Made by a program: the position numbers and the translations under genes. The notes under the pieces were generated by a model, which worked only from the letters and a program-made list of their open reading frames with translations, was not told the DNA's origin and searched no databases. Positions 50,103 to 61,984 of a DNA stretch of 64,000 bases are shown here, piece after piece; the first letter of the stretch is position 1, and each line of letters opens with the position of its first letter. The stretch is taken from the NCBI GenBank assembly GCA_949318235.1, contig OX439133.1:10905347-10969346 (forward strand). The letters are read 5' to 3'. The DNA is from Ecdyonurus torrentis. Its lineage: Eukaryota > Arthropoda > Insecta > Ephemeroptera > Heptageniidae.

Positions 50103-51579
50103 GGGGGCGTTCCAAAGGACAGGAATAAATTTAAGTTACTCCAAACTTTAAAAAAGATGCTTAATTTAAACATCTGCTTGATGTGTGCTACAGAAGCCAA
50201 ACTGTCACGCAGCTTCGATATATGACGAAACCCACATTCGCTATCTTTTCAAAGTTATCGATTATCACCACCAACCATGGCTGAATCCCTCGGAAGTCAT
50301 TTATTAGACAAACGTAGCTGTGAGTGACTCTGAACTCACTCCCCTGCAACCAGAGCTAATCCCTAATATACCTAACCTAAGCTAACCTACCATGGTTGAG
50401 ATATCTAGTCGTATCTGAGCGCGGAATGAACCTCCGTACTTGCAGCGCACACACCAAGGTTACAGGCCATGACCATCGTTGTGACATATAAGCAAGCCTA
50501 ACTGCTTAAGGGTTGTATTTAGATGGATTGTATCTCGAAATTTAAAACGAAACTTTAAAACTTTACGATATGCCATATAAATGATAAAAGTAACCACCTA
50601 TTGACTGATAAAAGAACAACTGTTTTGAAGCCGACTATACGCAATTTTGCTCATATCCGCTTCCGTTTCGACTAACTGCGCATGCGTAGTAAGGAGAAAC
50701 GGAAGCGGATATGACCGAAATCGCTTATAGTCAGCCTTAAAACCGTTGTTCCTTTATTAGTCAATACCCTATAGCTCTTATAAAAATTTCAGATCCCGTG
50801 ACAATCAGATGAGAATGAAGATAGATAATGAAATTAACATGGTCTTCGTATGAAACTAAAATTTAAAAAAGTGTAAATAATAATAATCATAAATTAAATC
50901 TCGTAGCATATAGTAAGATTTCCAAATATTTGTTATGAAACTAATTTATCCTATATAGTGATTTTTTATTATTATGTTTTAATTATTGTCTACAATTTTT
51001 CATTTAAATGGCGCATAGCATTTTCCACCTTAATGAAAAGGCTCTTGTCTATAGCATTTTCTAAAAATTTAGTATGTAACTTGTTGGCAAGTATTGTAAC
51101 TCAGAACCAAAATATTATTTTTAATAAACGTGGTTTCATAATTAGATAAAATTTAATAAACTTTTTAAAGAGAACGAAACCAGATAGCATTAAATTTTGT
51201 ATCCATTCATAATTCTTAAACAATTTATTTATATATAAGTATAATTAAAAATAATGATACTGTAAATAGAATTGGAGTTTCAATTCACTGTCCGTAAAAT
51301 TATTAATATTTTCATGCACTATTGATTACTAGCAATAATAAATTTAAGTTTTTTATCTTATTTTTGAGACAAATTATATTAATTTTTCCGATTTGATTTT
51401 TTTTTTCCTATTTCATTTCATTTTTTTCTTATGGGTAACAATAAGAAATACAGGAAACATCTAGTTCAAAAAATTCGTTTTTTCAAAAACAACGTTTTAA
51501 TATTTTCCATCTTTCTGTCTGTCTGTCTGTCTTTTTTTTTTTTTTTTAATCTTTTCTTCTTCTTCTTCTTTGTTTTTTA
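50103..51579 (+). repeat. 1.5-kb tandem duplication, copy 2
   Basis: Period about 1.48 kb. It differs from copy 1 by scattered substitutions and small indels. The pyrimidine tract expands differently (TTTC in copy 1, GTCT in copy 2). Confidence 0.85.
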
Positions 51580-51580
51580 A

Positions 51581-51990
51581 GGGGGCGTTCCAAAGGACAG
51601 GAATAAATTTAAGTTACTACAAACTTTAAAAAAGATGCTTAATTTAAACACCTGCTTGATATGTGCTACAGAAGCCAAACTGTCACGCAGCTTCGATATA
51701 TGACGAAACCCACATTCGCTATCTTTCCAAAGTTATCGATTATCACCACCAACCATGGCTAAATCCCTCGGAAGTCATTTAGACAAACGTAGCTGTGAGT
51801 GACTCTGAACTCACCCCCCTCAACCGGAGCTAATCCCTAATCTACCTAACCTAAGCTAACCTACCATGGTTGAGATATCTAGTCGTATCTGAGCGCGGAA
51901 TGAACCTCCGTACTTGCAGCGCACACACCAAGGTTACAGGACATAACCATCGTTGTGCCATATAAGCTCAACTGCTTGTAGTCGTTACCT
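51581..51990 (+). repeat. 1.5-kb tandem duplication, partial copy 3
   Basis: Matches the first 390 bp of copies 1 and 2, then departs after CAACTGCTT exactly where those carry the R-like TTAA segment. Copy 3 may retain the pre-insertion arrangement, or it may be truncated by the following element. Confidence 0.8.
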
Positions 51991-52014
51991 AAATTTTCTA
52001 TAACGTAAACGTTA

Positions 52015-52216
52015 TGGAGGTTATCGGTTTAAAAAATATTAAAAAAATTCTGTCTTAAAACATGTCAAAGTAAATCTTGTATTCTTCATTTAAATTTCTC
52101 CAAAATCGGTGGAGTAGTTATCTCAAAAATCGATTTTTTTTTTCATAAGCGTAATGTTTAATTAGGGGACCCTTAGCTTTCACCGCGTAACCCTGCGCGC
52201 GCTAAACCGATAGGCT
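52015..52216 (+). mobile_element. T4 MITE
   Basis: Ends GGAGGTTATCGGTTTA and GCTAAACCGATAGG are inverted repeats. The conserved inner block AATTAGGGGACCCTTAGC is shared by five copies (here, 52540-52793, 61436-61640, 61806-62064, 63028-63242). Confidence 0.7.
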
Positions 52217-52539
52217 CTAACGATAACTTAAACGATATAACGTTAACTCTAATTCATCCCCAACTATAACGTTACCTGTAACGTTAACTTACGTTAACTG
52301 AGCAAAATTTGCACATTTTTTGACATTTTTACTAGATTTATTATTTTTTTTTATTTAAATTCAATACTAATTACGTGTTAGGCAGTTTCATCAGTTTGTA
52401 ATGTAAAATTTGCGTTCCCATTCATTTTATATAAATCATTGTAAATTCTAAAACCTTCTTTTCATTTCTTATTATTTTTAATTTGAGAAAACTACTGTAT
52501 AGAAAATGTTAAGTAAGGAATACGAGACAAACCCAATGA

Positions 52540-52620
52540 CGCTTATCGGTTTAGCGCTCGGGAAGTCGCGGGGAATGCTAAAGGTCCCCTAATTTAACAT
52601 TACACGCTGGGGGAAAACGC

Positions 52621-52676
<56 letters not shown>

Positions 52677-52793
52677 GATTTGCAAGAAAACAACTTTACG
52701 GATTTGGGAGGAACATAAATGAGAAATAGTAGACATATTTTTATATGTTTTAAGCCAAAGTAAATTTTTTAAAGAATTTATTAAACCACATTG
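52540..52793 (-). mobile_element. T4 MITE (reverse) with 53-base T-run
   Basis: Inverted relative to 52015-52216, so the pair makes a foldback of about 780 bp with a loop rich in AACGTTAAC. The T-run at 52622-52674 sits where other copies have short A/T runs. Confidence 0.7.
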
Positions 52794-53034
52794 TTAAAAA
52801 AAAATAATAATAAATAAAGAAAAGGTTTTCCCAATTTTTTTTTGTATAGACTTAAAGCTTAAAAAGATAACTAAGAAATCTCAACTATATATAAAAAGTG
52901 GAAGGGGAAAAAACATAATATGTGTTATCAGACAAAACTTATGTATATTTTTAAGGAAGTAATTGGTTGTATAGTATAATATATAGTCGTGAGATTCTGA
53001 TAAGCATTTTCAGTGGAAATAATATAGTATAGCG

Positions 53035-53284
53035 ATGGCGAGTGAACTAGCAAGATCACGACGTTCTTCATTTTTAATTGAAGATATATTACGTGATGAA
53101 CCGGTCACTTTACCAGGGTGGCCTACAAGACCTGTACCTGTATACCCTGAACCTGTGACGTCATCAACAACATCACCTTTGACATTAAATCATCATCAAC
53201 ATCATCAATGGTCATGGAGACAACATCCTGGTTTAGTTTTACCTACACCTCAACATTCTTATTTAGGTCCTCTCGCTTTTAAAG
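53035..53284 (+). CDS. First coding exon of a probable homeobox gene
   Basis: ATGGCG opens an 83-codon frame that ends in phase 1 at a consensus splice donor (AAAG then GTAATT), giving 83 codons plus one base. Residues 12-19 read SFLIEDIL, a good engrailed-homology-1-like (Groucho-binding) motif of the kind placed near the start of ANTP/NK-type homeodomain repressors such as Bsx/bsh, Hhex and Dbx (family knowledge). Proline-rich (23-48) and histidine-rich (53-58) low-complexity sequence follows, common in such N-terminal regions. No homeodomain exon is visible in the remaining 10.7 kb of + strand, so it would lie beyond the window. Codon use is G/C-richer than the surroundings. Alternatives are another eh1-bearing transcription factor or a chance ORF; the motif, start context and donor together argue against chance. 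No gene symbol is assigned. Confidence 0.6.
53156..53163. promoter_or_regulatory. TGACGTCA (CRE-like) octamer within the exon
   Basis: A perfect palindromic CRE/bZIP octamer inside codons 41-43 (Val-Thr-Ser). It could be a genuine exonic bZIP site or coincidence. It is listed because the octamer is strongly over-represented across the window. Confidence 0.3.
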
Positions 53285-53532
53285 GTAATTATATATATAT
53301 ATATATATTTTTTTTTTTTGTACACGCAAAACATAACTTTAAGAAATTATTTATTTACATACATATAACTCTTCAGTATAAACTAATAACTTAGTTGAAA
53401 AAAAGTTTAAACAGTAACTTGTTAGTATAAACGTAATTTCTTCAGCGGTATAATAAATGGTTAGCTCTTTAAATCTTAAAAAAAACTTGGTATATATTTA
53501 ACAAATTTATTATATAAAAAGTCTAAATGCTA

Positions 53533-53689
53533 AAGGCCCACGCAGCCGTCTTATATTTTATTTAATATTAAATTAATTTAAAAAAAATAAGGGGCTGTGA
53601 TTGGCTGAGAGTTAACTCTCAGCCAATCACAGACGCTTATTTTCTTAAATTAATTAATATTAAATAAAATAAAACAGCTGCGCGGGCCT
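53533..53689. mobile_element. 157-bp palindromic MITE in intron, TA target
   Basis: TA at 53531-53532 and 53690-53691. Ends AAGGCCCACGCAGCCG and GCAGCTGCGCGGGCCTT. The centre is a perfect CTGAGAGTTAACTCTCAG palindrome flanked by CTGTGATTGG and its complement. Confidence 0.8.
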
Positions 53690-55236
53690 TAAATCTTTAG
53701 TAAATTTTTTTCGTGTATATGTAATGGTATAGTAGGTAATAGTTTCGTATTCTTATCATCTATTTGCATCAAATTAATTTTACATCTGTTAATGTCCTTT
53801 TTACTCCAGGGTAACTGTATCTAGCTTTTAATATTTTTAGGACACCAAAAAGTGTTAAAACCCCTATTTGGCCTCAGGTGAATTGTAAATAACTAAAAAA
53901 AAAAAAAAAAAAAAGCACCTAAAAATGAAATAAATTAAATAACAGCAACAAGATTTTTTTTTTTTGGTCATACTATTTGTGTTATTATTATTAATTTTTT
54001 ACATTTTTGTCTCTAGCTCACAAACCAATAAATACAATTAAAATTTAAAAATATTTTCAAAAATTTAATAACAAATTTTAAAAAATGTGTACATACATCC
54101 CAATATTTTTACTTGCCTTTGGTTCAAAGTATGCAAGATAATATTGGTGATCAAATTGTTGATTCACGATTTCTACTTCCCCTGATAAAATAATTTCGTT
54201 CAAATAGATTTAAACAAATTCTATTTTCTAAAGGAGAGCAATATTTATTATTATCACATAACTATACGTAATATTTCAGATATTAATTACTAAAAGTATA
54301 AATCGTCTTTCTCTTTTATTTTTCTGTTAAACAATTTAAAAATATAGGGATAATTTGTACAACATTCCATTATAGTAAATTTATAATACTCTTAAATTTG
54401 TTATAACTTTCGCAGGAAATTGTAAAATATCATTGTTTTAAATGGGAAAATTTATTTTGCTGCTTAAAGTTATAACAAAATTGAATAATATGAGAATGCA
54501 CCTTTTACAAAACCTGTTGCTTTTTAACGATAAATATTTATTAATACGATCATCACCATCACTCATCAGATTAAGAAATAATAATAAAATAATAAAACTG
54601 ATGATTAAGAAAAAAAAAACAAAAAAAAAAAGGATTTTAATTTTGTTTATTCAATTTTGATTTAATGATAAACTTCATTAATATTAAATGCCTGCCAAAG
54701 TAGTTATTTTAATGGCCACTAACTTGTAAGATGTGTAAAATTTTATGCATTTGCAAAATTACTGTGGATTTTGCATTTCACGTAAATTGTTTTAATTCTC
54801 AGAAAAAAAATGACCTTGATTATTCATAAAATATTGGAAGAAATAAATAAAAAAAAAAAAATGAAGGATCGATTTATAATAATATATATAAAGATCTTTA
54901 CTTATTTAACTTAATGCAGATATAAAAAATACATTCATATATTCTTATTTTTCTTTTTTCATTTGCTTGTATATTTAGGAAAAACATTGAATAAAGCAAA
55001 TCAAAAACGTATTTTACTGTACAAAACGAATTGAGAGAAGATGATTCTTGAATACTAAAACTTAAACTGCTTAAAATTTAAAAATTTCTTTTCTATTATT
55101 GTTTAAATATCAATATTTCAAACCTATTGTAACATCGATCAAGTATCCGAAAGGATTAAAATGTTATATATCATAACTTCTAAGTGAAAGGATATTTTAT
55201 TGATATATAAAAATTTAATATTTATAATAAATGTTA

Positions 55237-57987
55237 AAGGCCCTGGATACCCTAAAAAAAAGTTTTGTATACTTCAATGGGACCGAATTTCTGATGACCT
55301 GTCGAAATCGCCATCTCTCTAGCTCGCGGCATAACGTCGCACGGCACTATAACGCACTCGCCGCCGCCGCCGCAATTCCGCACCAGGCAGTTGTGACGTA
55401 GCAACTGCCCATCTCTAGCACCCTATAACCAGGGCAACCCCCTTTAAACCGACCCTGCACCCTTAGTATCCATGGTAATCGATCCATCTCACTTGACAGG
55501 GGGGACCACCCTTTCATCTTTGAACCCTGAAAGTTTGTAGATCCCAAATTAACCCTTTCACCCTTTTAAGGGGTTATTAAGGTACCAATACGATTACTAG
55601 GGTGCAAAGTAAAACCCTTGATAAAAATATAACTCACGATAACACATATTAAAATTTCAACCTAGAAGGTATTAAAAGATGAGTTATCCAAATGAAGGTA
55701 CCAAAAGGTTATCTTCCACCCTCTGGGTCCACCCCCTGGAGGTCAATTAGGGGTGTACAGTACTGAAAATTAAAGTTCTCCGATTTGGACGCAGCAAACG
55801 TTGAAATCGGGGTAAATTGACCTTCTGAAGACAATAGTGAGCACCAAAGGGTTATATACTCAACCCCTGAGGATTAAAGGGGCGGTTCAACCGTAAAATT
55901 AAAGTACCCCGATTTGGATGCAACAAACGTTGAAATCAGAGTAACTTGACTTCCATATAACGATGGTCAGCACCAAGGGGTAAAATAATCAACCCCCGAG
56001 GATTAAAGGGGCGGTTCAACCGAAAAATTCAATTATCTCAATTCGGATGACACAAGCGTGGAAGTCGGGGTAACTTGACTTCAGTATAACGATGGTCAGC
56101 ACCAAGGGGTTAAATATACTCACCCCCGAAGAATTAAAGGGGCGGTTCAACCAAAAAATTCAATTAGCTCAATTTGGATGACCCAAGCGTGGAAGTCGGG
56201 GTAAATTGACTTTTATATAACGTTGGTCAGCACCAAGGGGTTAATACTCAACCCCTGAGAATTAAAGGGGCGGTTCTTCCGAAAAATTCAATTATCTCAA
56301 TTTGGATGACTCAAGCGTTGAAGTCGGGGTAACTTTAATTTCACATAACAATAATGAGCACCACAGGGTTATATATTTACTTCCTGAGGATTGAAGGGGC
56401 GGTTCAACCGTAAAACTCAAGTATTCCAATTTAGATTACACAAGCGCAAATCTCAGGGTTACTTGGGATCTCAAAAACTACTGTGAGCACCAAAGGTCTA
56501 TAACTAACTCGCTAAGAATTAAAGGGGTGGTTCAGTTTTATTGTTTGATTTCTCAGTTTTGGATGTGACGTTGCCAATTAAAGTAGGAGAATATTCAACT
56601 CTTTGGTGCTAATTATAAAGTTTATAAAGTTATGTTTCTCCACATACGATCTTCTTCACATCCAAAACTCAGAACTCAAACGTAATAGTCGAGCCGCCCC
56701 TTTAATTCTCAGGGGTTAAGTTATAGACCTTTGGTGCTCACAGTAGTTTTTGAGATCCCAAGTAACCCTGAGATTTGCGCTTGTGTAATCTAAATTGGAA
56801 TACTTGAGTTTTACGGTTGAACCGCCCCTTCAATCCTCAGGAAGTAAATATATAACCCTGTGGTGCTCATTATTGTTATGTGAAATTAAAGTTACCCCGA
56901 CTTCAACGCTTGAGTCATCCAAATTGAGATAATTGAATTTTTCGGAAGAACCGCCCCTTTAATTCTCAGGGGTTGAGTATTAACCCCTTGGTGCTGACCA
57001 ACGTTATATAAAAGTCAATTTACCCCGACTTCCACGCTTGGGTCATCCAAATTGAGCTAATTGAATTTTTTGGTTGAACCGCCCCTTTAATTCTTCGGGG
57101 GTGAGTATATTTAACCCCTTGGTGCTGACCATCGTTATACTGAAGTCAAGTTACCCCGACTTCCACGCTTGTGTCATCCGAATTGAGATAATTGAATTTT
57201 TCGGTTGAACCGCCCCTTTAATCCTCGGGGGTTGATTATTTTACCCCTTGGTGCTGACCATCGTTATATGGAAGTCAAGTTACTCTGATTTCAACGTTTG
57301 TTGCATCCAAATCGGGGTACTTTAATTTTACGGTTGAACCGCCCCTTTAATCCTCAGGGGTTGAGTATATAACCCTTTGGTGCTCACTATTGTCTTCAGA
57401 AGGTCAATTTACCCCGATTTCAACGTTTGCTGCGTCCAAATCGGAGAACTTTAATTTTCAGTACTGTACACCCCTAATTGACCTCCAGGGGGTGGACCCA
57501 GAGGGTGGAAGATAACCTTTTGGTACCTTCATTTGGATAACTCATCTTTTAATACCTTCTAGGTTGAAATTTTAATATGTGTTATCGTGAGTTATATTTT
57601 TATCAAGGGTTTTACTTTGCACCCTAGTAATCGTATTGGTACCTTAATAACCCCTTAAAAGGGTGAAAGGGTTAATTTGGGATCTACAAACTTTCAGGGT
57701 TCAAAGATGAAAGGGTGGTCCCCCCTGTCAAGTGAGATGGATCGATTACCATGGATACTAAGGGTGCAGGGTCGGTTTAAAGGGGGTTGCCCTGGTTATA
57801 GGGTGCTAGAGATGGGCAGTTGCTACGTCACAACTGCCTGGTGCGGAATTGCGGCGGCGGCGGCGAGTGCGTTATAGTGCCGTGCGACGTTATGCCGCGA
57901 GCTAGAGAGATGGCGATTTCGACAGGTCATCAGAAATTCGGTCCCATTGAAGTATACAAAACTTTTTTTTAGGGTATCCAGGGCCTT
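55237..57987. mobile_element. 2.75-kb giant palindrome with tandem-repeat arms
   Basis: Left arm 55237-56568 and right arm 56656-57987 are each 1332 bp and appear almost perfectly complementary; the loop is 87 bp. Ends AAGGCCCTGGATACCC and its complement are bounded by TA (TTAA on a wider reading) at both sides. Each arm carries a GC-rich outer part (CGCCGCCGCCGC) and an inner tandem array. There is no transposase; the mirrored 66-codon ORFs are shadows. The structure resembles Foldback-type elements, whose arms consist of internal repeats. The ends resemble the 157-bp MITE and T2 (AAGGC). Confidence 0.9.
55750..56545 (+). repeat. About 129-bp tandem repeats in left arm
   Basis: GGGGCGGTTCAACC-like units start near 55879, 56008, 56139, 56267, 56396 and 56524, at spacings 128 to 131. 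A partial earlier unit begins near 55750. Each unit also holds a GATTTGGATG-type block and GAGCACCA or CAGCACCA. The mirror array is at about 56680-57475. Confidence 0.9.
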
Positions 57988-58466
57988 TAAAATAAAAATT
58001 TAAATTAGTTTACGACGTTTACGTATAATAAATTTTATAAAATATTCTTCAATTATTAAATAAAACAAATTTTTAATATAATGTATTAAATAATATAAAT
58101 ATAATAATAATATATTTAATTTTTTTAAATAATAGCTTCTATTTGTTTTAAATTTAAACTATTAAAATATAAAAAGCTAAACACTTTTTAATACTTTTCA
58201 AACGATTTTTTTTTATAAACAGTATTATAATATAGTTTTAGAATTATAAAATACATGAGAAGCAAATTTTTTCATAATGTTGATTAAACTGCAAAAAGTA
58301 TACTTATAAAACTAGCGTTTTACCTAGAATTTTAAAAATATCCGTTTTTACCTAAAAAATCTAGTATTATAGGATTTTTAAAACTGGAGCCCATTTTAAA
58401 GGTTAAAATAACAATAATAATAAATAAATAAAATAATAAATAATAAAAACACATATATGTCCATTA

Positions 58467-58794
58467 AAGGCATAGAAAATATGAAAGAATATGTTATTTA
58501 ACTCAAATTGGGATATACAAAATTAATGATAATTTTTACCAGAATGTTAATGTGGCCTTACAAGAAAACATAAAAAAATTGTAAAGTATCCAATTTACGT
58601 GAATACTTCTGTTTATAACGTCAGAAACATGCAAAAACTAGCTTGAAAATGCTGTGCGGGTTGCATAAATTGACATTTTTATATCGATGCTACGGCGCTA
58701 CAGTTAGGTTTTGAGACCAATTAATGTTATTTATGTAAGTCCCATCAAGTGTTTTATGATATAAATGCTAATGTTTTCATGTTGTCTATGTCTT
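58467..58794 (-). mobile_element. T1 MITE (reverse), diverged
   Basis: TA at 58465-58466 and 58795-58796. TAACGTCAGAAACATGC is the decayed CRE region. An isolated copy outside the monomer array, showing that T1 transposed independently. Confidence 0.75.
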
Positions 58795-59174
58795 TAATTG
58801 CTACCTACCCTGAGTTTTTTTTTTATCAGTGATTGCTGAGAATAAGCTGTTAACTTTCAACAATTTTGATAACAATTGATACTACATCCAAATCTATATA
58901 AAAATATTGGACCTATACCATTATAAAGCTTTCATCCCTTCCTACCATTAAAATTAATAAAAATCTAAGCACACATTATAAACGTATACAATATAATATG
59001 ATAGGTGTCATTTTATAAGTATATCTATAATATATAAAAATTGATAAGCTCTATATAGCTTTGTATAAAGTGATCTTAAAATATTATCAGCAAATTATTG
59101 ATAAGATTTTAACAGTCAATCAAACTTTGATGGCTTGTAATTATCATGTTCAATCACTTATTGACAAAATTTCA

Positions 59175-59177
<3 letters not shown>

Positions 59178-59233
<56 letters not shown>
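59178..59233. repeat. (TC)n microsatellite
   Basis: Perfect dinucleotide repeat of about 56 bases. Overlapping poly-Ser/Leu frame is an artefact. Confidence 0.95.
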
Positions 59234-59235
<2 letters not shown>

Positions 59236-59447
59236 CTCATTACTCACGTATATACAGTATATTATATACGTCTTAAATTGTGAAATAGAAATAAAAAGTC
59301 AATCATTAATATAACTTATCTCTTGTAGTTTTTATAATTAAGTTTGATATTTTTATTATTGATGAAGTATGTTCTTCTTTATCTTTTTTTCAATAAGGTC
59401 AATTAGTATTAATATTAGATTTTGCATTTTTTTAAACATTTTTTTTA

Positions 59448-60072
59448 GAAGAAAACATAAGCATTTATATCACAAAACACTTGATGGGACTTATATAAAT
59501 AACTTTAGTTTGTCTCAAAACCAAACAGTAGCCCCGTAGCAGTGATCAGAAAATTTCGATTTATGCAACCCTCACGATATTTTTATACTAATTTTTGCAT
59601 GTTTCTGACGTCATATACATGAATTTTCACGCAAAGGGTATACTTTACAGTTTTTTCACGCTCTCTCGTGGGCTACATTAACATCTGTTAAAGGCGTAGT
59701 ACACCTTGAACAAAAAAGTTGCGTAATATCCTAACAAACCTGAAAATCAAAGTTGATTTGGCCGGAGTCATTGATTTCTAATTTATTTTCCATTCACAAA
59801 ATGCCGCTGCCGGTCAATGACGTCACAGTTTGCCCGGTTTACTTGCGCGTGGACCAGGCGAGCTGTGACGTCAGTGACCGGCAGTGGCATTTTGTGAATG
59901 GAAAATAAATTAGAAATCAATGACTCCGGCCAAATCAACGTTGATTATCAGGTTAGTTAGGATATTACGCAACTTTGTTGTTCAAGGTGTTCTACGCCTT
60001 TAATAGTTTTGAAGATCACATTTCGTGTTTATTCATTAAAAAGCACATGTTGTTTTATGTGGTATATGGCTT
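59448..60072 (+). mobile_element. T1 MITE interrupted by T2
   Basis: T1 from TA at 59446-59447 to TA at 60073-60074. TGACGTCA at 59606-59613. T2 is inserted at the TA of CATCTGTTA, and T1 resumes with TAATAGTTTTGAAGATC. Confidence 0.8.
59691..60000. mobile_element. T2 palindromic MITE
   Basis: TA at 59689-59690 and 60001-60002. Ends AAGGCGTAGTACACCTTGAA and GTGTTCTACGCCTT. Mirrored TGACGTCA at 59818-59825 and 59866-59873. The uninterrupted T1 reads CTGTTAAAAATAGCC, confirming insertion. Confidence 0.85.
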
Positions 60073-60559
60073 TAATATTATATTTTGCATTTGTTTTTTT
60101 CTTAACCAAATTAAGTTGTTAGTAGTAAAATTTACTACGATTGACCTAATTTTTTTTTATTATTTTTGTTTTATTTAATATATTTTTACTATGGTATGCA
60201 AATTAAAAATAGGTAAGAAATAGTTATAAATATCTATATAACAGTATTAAATAAAAAATATAATATGAATTACAATTTTAAAGTGATTTCATTTTGACTT
60301 TTCTGTTGCTGATTAAATTATTGAATGAATAACTTTATTTGCTTATTTTAATTTATTTAATAAAAGTCATTTCAAGAGAAAGTTCATGCTCAATTCAATT
60401 TGAATTTTAGTCTACTGTGAACTGTGAGTGATGGGTAACATGAGAAAAAGAAGAACTTATCGATTGTTTCTATAGAGAAATATGAAGAAAAAAAAAAAAA
60501 AAAAATTGTTATGGGATGGGGAAAAAATGAAATACACCAACTAATTAAAAATAGTGCTA

Positions 60560-61180
60560 AGGGCGAATGCATTCATGTTAAAGGGAGAGATTAGAGGTTA
60601 CAACATGGCTTCTTCAATGTTATTTAATGAGAAAAAGTGTTCATAAACTCACATATGATGACCCAAAGACCTTCCATAGCCCCATGATAGCCCCTTAAAC
60701 ATGCACTCATCCTGCAAAATATGCAACTTTTTCTATAGTAAAGTCGTAACTATGACTTAAAAGATACGGGACAAGTTGCATATCTCGCAGGATGATCACG
60801 AGTTTGCTGGGCTATGGAAAGCTAGGCTTTAGGTCGAATTATATGTGAGTTTATGGACAGTTTTTAATCATTATATAACATTGAAGAAGCCATGTTGTAT
60901 CCTGAACTTCCTCTTTAAAGTCGACGCAATGTTGAATCATTCAATAACATTGCCGCATATAGGAAGTAAGATGGCTCATTTTGCCAGTTTATAAAAATAC
61001 AAAGAAATAATTTTAAAATCAATGATGCTATTTATAGGTTGAATTAGTATCTCAAGTATGTGATAAAAAAAAACTGAATTCCCATAGAAAATAGCCGAAA
61101 ACGAATTTTGTCCTATGCTGAGAAATTGATCCAGTCATGGCGTCAAAGCGCATTAAATATGACGTCATGCGCGATCAATA
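60560..61180 (+). repeat. Stray G-C module outside the array
   Basis: G box (GCATTCATGTTAAAG, then GACGCAATGTTGAATC) interrupted by a 335-bp palindromic MITE, and C box ATGGCGTCAAAGCGCATT at 61138 with TGACGTCA at 61160-61167. There is no A, B or D box nearby, so the module moved independently of the satellite monomer. Confidence 0.7.
60581..60915. mobile_element. 335-bp palindromic MITE, TA target
   Basis: TA at 60579-60580 and 60916-60917. Arms include ACAACATGGCTTCTTCAATG and its complement. The empty site is confirmed by the reverse G-C module at 44580-44610 (GTCGACTTTAACATGAATG). Confidence 0.8.
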
Positions 61181-61435
61181 GACAATAGACTTTAATAATA
61201 TATGGTTCTAAATTTGGCATAAAAAGATTTATCGTAATTTGTACTATAATTCATGCAAGTCATCTAATTCAACACAAACCACTAGAAAATAAATCTGATA
61301 ACAAAATTTTGAATCACACGTATAAGTTTTAATCTTTGAAGTTGTTCATATTGTATTTGAATTTGCAAACTCTTCAAGGTTATACGATTAACCTTGCATT
61401 AGGACCTTATTGAAATTCCAGCAAGTATGCATTAT

Positions 61436-61640
61436 GCGGAGGTTATGCTGCAGTTATAAAAAATTGCGATGAAAAAAAAAAAAAAAAAAAAAGTTACTAT
61501 ATCGCTTTAAAGTATGTCTAGTATTCCTATATTTTTTCCCCCGGAATCAATGCAGCAGTTCTCAAAATACGCAAAAAAAAAAAAAATAAATAAATAAATT
61601 AAAAAAAAAATCCCTATAAGCGTAATGTTAAATTACAGTT
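61436..61640 (+). mobile_element. T4 MITE, diverged
   Basis: GCGGAGGTTATGCTGCAG start, AGTATGTCTAGTATTCCTA and AGCGTAATGTTAAATTA match T4. The right end is degraded. Confidence 0.5.
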
Positions 61641-61805
61641 CCCGTTCCATTTTTTAGTGCATAGCTCTGGCCAAAAGTTCCCGAATGATTTGCATTTTCT
61701 CAAACTTTTGGCCAGAGCAGAGCTGTACTGTACCTCTGATTAGTGCTACGTTACCGGCGGTAAGAACAATCTTGCATTTTGTGCAAAAAAAGAAAAAAAA
61801 ACTTT

Positions 61806-61945
61806 ATTTCCATTTTCCTCTAAATCGGAGGTTATCGGTATAAAAAATTATCAAAAAAATTCTGTAGCTCAAAACACGTAAAAGTATGTCTAGTATTTCT
61901 CATTTAAAATTCTCCGGAATCGGGGGAGTAGATTTCTCAAAAATC

Positions 61946-61984
<39 letters not shown>

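Noticed and set aside
52976..52990. TATA-like TATAATATATAG upstream of the exon
   Set aside because: Such strings are frequent by chance at this base composition. Position relative to a transcription start is unknown.
53285..53394. Extension of the homeobox exon to the stop at 53394
   Set aside because: Sequence after GTAATT becomes (TA)n and poly-T with low-complexity translation, so intron reading is preferred.
54442..54660. 72-codon Lys/Leu-rich ORF in the intron
   Set aside because: Low-complexity A/T-rich translation without splice context or motif.
55347..57877. Identical 66-codon ORFs at 55347-55547 and 57677-57877
   Set aside because: Mirror images in the palindrome arms; a GC-rich non-coding terminus gives a long open frame by composition.
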